Below are positions 60,524 through 64,000 of a DNA stretch of 64,000 nucleotides, piece after piece. Origin of the DNA: Bacteroidaceae bacterium (GTDB lineage Bacteria; Bacteroidota; Bacteroidia; Bacteroidales; Bacteroidaceae). Below the pieces are notes generated by a model that was not told the DNA's origin, made no database searches, and saw only the letters and a list, made by a program, of their open reading frames with translations. The position numbers and the translations under genes are program-made. The stretch spans positions 1-64,000 of the forward strand of contig JAFXGV010000052.1 of the NCBI GenBank assembly GCA_017536765.1, written 5' to 3'. Numbering within the stretch: the stretch's first letter is position 1; each line of letters opens with the position of its first letter.

Positions 60524-61906
60524 TTATCGGTTTATCAAAATCTGTTTCATCTGCGGAATATCGTTCTCGATATCCCCGGCTCCCAAAGACACAAGCACCT
60601 CAATCTCGTTCTTCTTCTCCTCTACCACCTTTGTCACATCGGCACGGCTGCACATACTCTTTTTCACGCCGTCGGCTATGTGGTCGTATATTAGCTTGCT
60701 TGTAACCCCCTTGATGGGCAGTTCGCGCGCGGGGTATATATCTACAAGAATAACCTCGTCGAAGAGTGAAAGGCTCTGTGCAAACTCCTTGTAGAAATCC
60801 TTTGTGCGGCTGAACAGATGGGGCTGGAACAGCACGGTCACCTTTTTGTCGTTATAAAGCTCCTTCAGCGACCGCGCACACGCCTTCACCTCGTCGGGGT
60901 GGTGGGCATAGTCGCTAAGCAGTACCAAGTTGTCTTGCTTAATGTGGAAGTCGAACCGGCGGTCGGCACCTTCAAAACTCTTCATAGCGGCTTTCATCTC
61001 CTCGGCTGTGGCACCGCATATCTCTGCCATAGCCATAGAGGCTATTCCGTTCTCTATGTTTATGCTCACGGGCACTCCGAGTTCCACATCCTCTATCGTT
61101 TGCCACGGCGACACATAGTCGAACACTATTCTGCCACCGCCTATGCGTATGTTGCGGGCGTGGAAATCGCCATTCTCGCGGCCATAAATATATGTGGTTA
61201 CCCCTTTCTTTGTGCGGGGAACAACCTCCAACCCTTCGTGCAGTATGAGGTAGCCATCCTCTCTTATCCTCTCGGTGAATTGTGCAAAAGCCTCTAAGTA
61301 GTTCTCCTTGTTGCCATAGATATCCAAGTGGTCGGGATCGGCCGATGTTATTGTGGCAATGTAGGGCTTTAGATGCAGGAACGAACGGTCATACTCGTCG
61401 GCTTCTATAACTACCAGGTCGCTCTTGTCGCTCAGCACTAAGTTGCTTTTGTAGTTTTTCGATATACCTCCCAGGAAGGCTGCGCAATCTACGTGCGACC
61501 GATGCAGCAGGTGGGCTGTCATTGTGCTGGTTGTGGTTTTGCCGTGTGTGCCTGCTGCGCACACGCCGCGTCTGTCACCTGTGATTATTCCAAGTACCTC
61601 GGCACGTTTCTTCACAACAAACTCGCCGTTCCTGAAGAGCGCCCACTCCTTGTGGCTGTCGGGGATTGCGGGTGTGTATATCACAAGTGTTCCTTCGGGT
61701 TGTCTGCAACAGGCGGGTATGAGTTCTATATTCTCTTCAAAGTGCAGTTGGGCCCCCTCTTGAATGAGCTTGTCGGTGAGCGGGCTGGGCGTGCGGTCAT
61801 ATCCGGCAACAACCTTTCCCTCCTTAAGGAAATAGCGTACCAGGGCACTCATTCCAATGCCGCCTGCTCCCAGAAAATATACCTGTTTGATATCTTTGAG
61901 TTCCAT
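60524..61906 (-). CDS. murC: UDP-N-acetylmuramate-L-alanine ligase
   Basis: The 460-residue Mur ligase has the N-terminal VYFLGAGGIGMSALVRYF, the ATP loop GTHGKTTTSTMTAHLLH (about residues 118-134), the central DEYDRSFL and the C-terminal YAHHPDEVKA. It adds the first peptide residue to UDP-MurNAc in the cytosol. Its ATG shares one base with the murG stop (TAATG), indicating translational coupling. Confidence 0.97.
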   Translation of the reverse strand: MELKDIKQVYFLGAGGIGMSALVRYFLKEGKVVAGYDRTPSPLTDKLIQEGAQLHFEENIELIPACCRQPEGTLVIYTPAIPDSHKEWALFRNGEFVVKKRAEVLGIITGDRRGVCAAGTHGKTTTSTMTAHLLHRSHVDCAAFLGGISKNYKSNLVLSDKSDLVVIEADEYDRSFLHLKPYIATITSADPDHLDIYGNKENYLEAFAQFTERIREDGYLILHEGLEVVPRTKKGVTTYIYGRENGDFHARNIRIGGGRIVFDYVSPWQTIEDVELGVPVSINIENGIASMAMAEICGATAEEMKAAMKSFEGADRRFDFHIKQDNLVLLSDYAHHPDEVKACARSLKELYNDKKVTVLFQPHLFSRTKDFYKEFAQSLSLFDEVILVDIYPARELPIKGVTSKLIYDHIADGVKKSMCSRADVTKVVEEKKNEIEVLVSLGAGDIENDIPQMKQILINR

Positions 61907-63060
61907 TATTTTATATTCTCCTTTATACGGCGTGTCTCCTTTTCCATATATGCGTTAGCAAGTATAAGTACCTCTTCGGCTATCTCCTGCGCGGCATTGG
62001 GTTTCGCCAGTTTCACAATATTGCTCTCCAATGTATTTATTCTTTCGTCATTGGTTACGGTGGCCACGGCTGTGGGCAGCAGCTCCTCGCCGGCCTTTGC
62101 ATCGGCAACATATATCGCAGCATCTTTTTCCACAAGCGCCATTGCATTCTTGGTCTGATGGTCCTCGGACACATTGGGCGAGGGCACCAGTATGACAGCC
62201 TTGCCCAGCAGTGCGAATTCCGATATTGAGCCTGCGCCTGCGCGCGAAACCACCAGATTGGCTGCGCTCAATGCATTGGCCATATTGCTCACGAAGTCGG
62301 TAATTATAAGGTTGTCGGGCTTGCCATCTTGGTTGGCGCGTGCAACCATCTCCTCGTAGTAGAGCTTTCCTGTCTGCCACACAAACTGTATGTCGGGGTT
62401 TGCCTTAATGATGCTCAGATTGCCTATGATGCTCTCGTTTATGCTGCGTGCTCCCAAGCTGCCACCCACGATGAGCACGCATCGTTTATCTATGTCGAGC
62501 CCCATCTCCTTCATAGCCACGGCGCGGTTTGTGCGCATATCGAGCAACGCCTTTCTCACGGGATTGCCTGTGAGTTTTATCTTTTCGTGCGGGAAGAAGC
62601 GCTCCATTCCGTCATATGCCACACATATCATCTTGGCCTTTTTTGCAAGCAGTTTGTTGGTAACGCCCGCATACGAGTTCTGCTCCTGTATGAGTGTGGG
62701 TATGTTCATACTTGCCGCCATTTTAAGTGTGGGGCCGCTGGCATATCCGCCCACGCCCACTGCCACTTGCGGTGCAAAATTCTTAATTACCTTCTTGGCC
62801 ATACGCTGGCTCTTGAACAGCTGCCACAGCACCTTTATGTTCTTCCACAGGTGCTTGCGGTCGAAGCCTGCCACGGGCAGGCCCACAATGTCGTACCCTG
62901 CCTCGGGCACGCGCTGCATCTCCATCCTGTTACTTGCACCCACGAACAATATTTTTGCATCGGGCTGCTTGCTGCGTATGGCATCGGCTATCGACAGGGC
63001 GGGGAATATGTGGCCGCCTGTTCCCCCGCCGCTTATTATTATTCTATACTCCTTCTTCAT
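61906..63060 (-). CDS. murG: Lipid II synthase MurG
   Basis: The 384-residue GT28 glycosyltransferase begins MKKEYRIIISGGGTGGHIFPAL, the N-terminal glycine-rich loop, with GVGGYASGP (about residues 96-104) and the C-terminal donor site VSRAGAGSISEFALLGKAVILVP in two parts. It adds GlcNAc to lipid I at the inner membrane face. The frame extends to 63111, but the family start is at 63060, which overlaps the end of ftsW by 17 nt. Confidence 0.97.
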   Translation of the reverse strand: MKKEYRIIISGGGTGGHIFPALSIADAIRSKQPDAKILFVGASNRMEMQRVPEAGYDIVGLPVAGFDRKHLWKNIKVLWQLFKSQRMAKKVIKNFAPQVAVGVGGYASGPTLKMAASMNIPTLIQEQNSYAGVTNKLLAKKAKMICVAYDGMERFFPHEKIKLTGNPVRKALLDMRTNRAVAMKEMGLDIDKRCVLIVGGSLGARSINESIIGNLSIIKANPDIQFVWQTGKLYYEEMVARANQDGKPDNLIITDFVSNMANALSAANLVVSRAGAGSISEFALLGKAVILVPSPNVSEDHQTKNAMALVEKDAAIYVADAKAGEELLPTAVATVTNDERINTLESNIVKLAKPNAAQEIAEEVLILANAYMEKETRRIKENIK

Positions 63061-64000
63061 ATGTGGTTGTGTTTGTTTCGGTTTTTGCAATGTTCTCCTC
63101 AGGTGTTGCATCGGCTGCGGCAGCCTTGTTTGCCTTGTTCAACCTTCTCACATAACGGCTTATGCTCAGCATAGTGCCTATGTATATGCAGTTTATGAGA
63201 GTCGATGTTCCTCCCTGGCTCACAAGCGGCAGGGGTTGGCCTGTTACGGGGCCGCCTACGGAGATTGTCATATGCATCATCGCCTGTATTGCAATGATGA
63301 ATCCCATACCCATAATGAGGAAGGCAGGGTAGGCATCCTCGCATCCCGATGCAATGCTGCCGCAGCGGTAGAGCAGGGTGAGGTAGAGCATTATCACTAT
63401 TATACCGCCTATGAGCCCAAGCTCCTCTATTATTATGGCAAATATAAAGTCGGAGTAGGCGTGTGGAATATTGTCGCGCTGCACCGAGTTGCCCGGTCCC
63501 TTGCCTATGAGCCCGCTTGTGGCTATGGCTATGTTGGCGTATGTGCGCTGTTCGTTGCCGCTAATCTGATAGTCTTTGGGCTTCACCTGCCCGCCGGTAT
63601 CGGTAACATCTAATACGCGGTTTTTCCAGGTAAGCATCTTGTTGTGAACCTTGTAAACGGCACTTCCTTGTTTTGCCTCAATTTTGTTTGGTGTAGCCAT
63701 AATGGCACCAAACAAAATTATTACGGCAAGCGCGCCTGCACCCACAAGCCCAAGCAGGTGTTTCCAATATACACGCCCAATTAGCATCATAAGGAACACC
63801 GTTGCAAGTATTATCGCCACGGTCGATAGGTTCTCCAACAGAATGAAGAAGCAGGGTACCGCGCACAGCAGCATAATCTTCTTCATAGCCTTGAGGTCGG
63901 TGCCCTCCTCGGTTTGCGATTCGGCAAGCACAAGGGCGGTTGTCATCACAATGCCCATCTTGGCAATCTCCATAGGTTGGAACTTTATACCGAAAATCTC
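63044..64000 (-). CDS. ftsW: Lipid II flippase/glycosyltransferase FtsW (partial)
   Basis: A SEDS-family membrane protein cut by the window end: the frame is open through 64000 and the visible part is about 318 residues. It includes GIKFQPMEIAKM at the cut end (the SEDS EFAK-like motif), several membrane helices, IGKGPGNSVQRDNIPHAYSD and FIFAIIIEELGLIG, the catalytic region, and the C-terminal GQPLPLVSQGGTS. FtsW polymerises septal peptidoglycan. Its place directly before murG is standard for the dcw cluster and distinguishes it from RodA. Confidence 0.93.
   Translation of the reverse strand, partial: EIFGIKFQPMEIAKMGIVMTTALVLAESQTEEGTDLKAMKKIMLLCAVPCFFILLENLSTVAIILATVFLMMLIGRVYWKHLLGLVGAGALAVIILFGAIMATPNKIEAKQGSAVYKVHNKMLTWKNRVLDVTDTGGQVKPKDYQISGNEQRTYANIAIATSGLIGKGPGNSVQRDNIPHAYSDFIFAIIIEELGLIGGIIVIMLYLTLLYRCGSIASGCEDAYPAFLIMGMGFIIAIQAMMHMTISVGGPVTGQPLPLVSQGGTSTLINCIYIGTMLSISRYVRRLNKANKAAAADATPEENIAKTETNTTTYEEGV

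Overview
The window is chromosomal DNA from a member of the Bacteroidota, most likely order Bacteroidales. The evidence is a SusC/SusD pair followed by many lipoproteins with an acidic stretch right after the lipid cysteine, promoters of the TTTG-N19-TAnnTTTG type with almost no Shine-Dalgarno sequences, a Rho factor with a large inserted low-complexity N-terminal region, and family-typical variants such as DUF3127, ExoX-tailed exonuclease, CoaBC and PorD-type (DUF4835) genes. Genus cannot be fixed from the sequence alone.

Layout. 1-640: a gene-poor stretch with an inverted repeat and a broken small ORF. 641-3157 (-): polysaccharide flippase and ruvB. 3416-4870 (+): an AT-rich DUF4062/ATPase/wHTH protein. 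4971-7695: SpmAB-like membrane protein, ybeY and a convergent argE-type deacylase. 7973-10821: alanine dehydrogenase, prfB, CYTH protein. 10829-13953: VanZ-like protein, then gmd and fcl for GDP-L-fucose and a tiny zinc-ribbon protein. 13984-17994: two tRNA genes (Ala-GGC and Asp-GUC, both -) enclosing a Fic-type gene with a striking operator array, a LOG-family gene and an AT-rich RhuM gene; the RhuM segment is bounded by a duplication of the tRNA-Asp 3' end. 18079-22276 (-): GNAT, glycosyltransferase, small membrane protein, recR, and a secreted esterase. 22478-26614 (+): TonB-dependent receptor, engB, a TlpA-like lipoprotein.

26912-41633 (+): one long co-directional locus: SusC, SusD, two surface lipoproteins, two leucine-rich-repeat lipoproteins, a subtilisin-family lipoprotein protease, a DUF1573 protein and a lipocalin-like lipoprotein. 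The natural reading is a cell-surface machine that captures, cuts and imports peptides or a proteinaceous substrate.

41916-50892 (+, with DUF3127 on -): information-processing genes: rho, then a tight operon dnaN - exonuclease - coaBC/DUF4835 (fused in frame) - recN - rlmB. 50939-55690: tilS (-), tRNA-Cys (+), a nitroreductase-like gene (+), gyrB (-), and a tRNA-Glu/rpsT transcript (-). 55866-64000: recO (+) meets the division/cell-wall cluster read leftward: ftsW (cut by the window end), murG, murC, ftsQ, ftsA, ftsZ, yqeY.

The most interesting items are the recombinase-free RhuM segment inside a duplicated tRNA-Asp end, the four-site TTTGTCCCGAA operator overlapping the promoter of a histidine-less Fic gene, the CoaBC-PorD fusion that joins a cytosolic enzyme to an exported domain, the DUF4062 regulator/ATPase, and the SusCD-LRR-protease locus. 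A consistent promoter code (TTTG, 19 bp, TACCTTTG, with a TAnnTTCG variant) can be read directly across the window and fixes several start codons.
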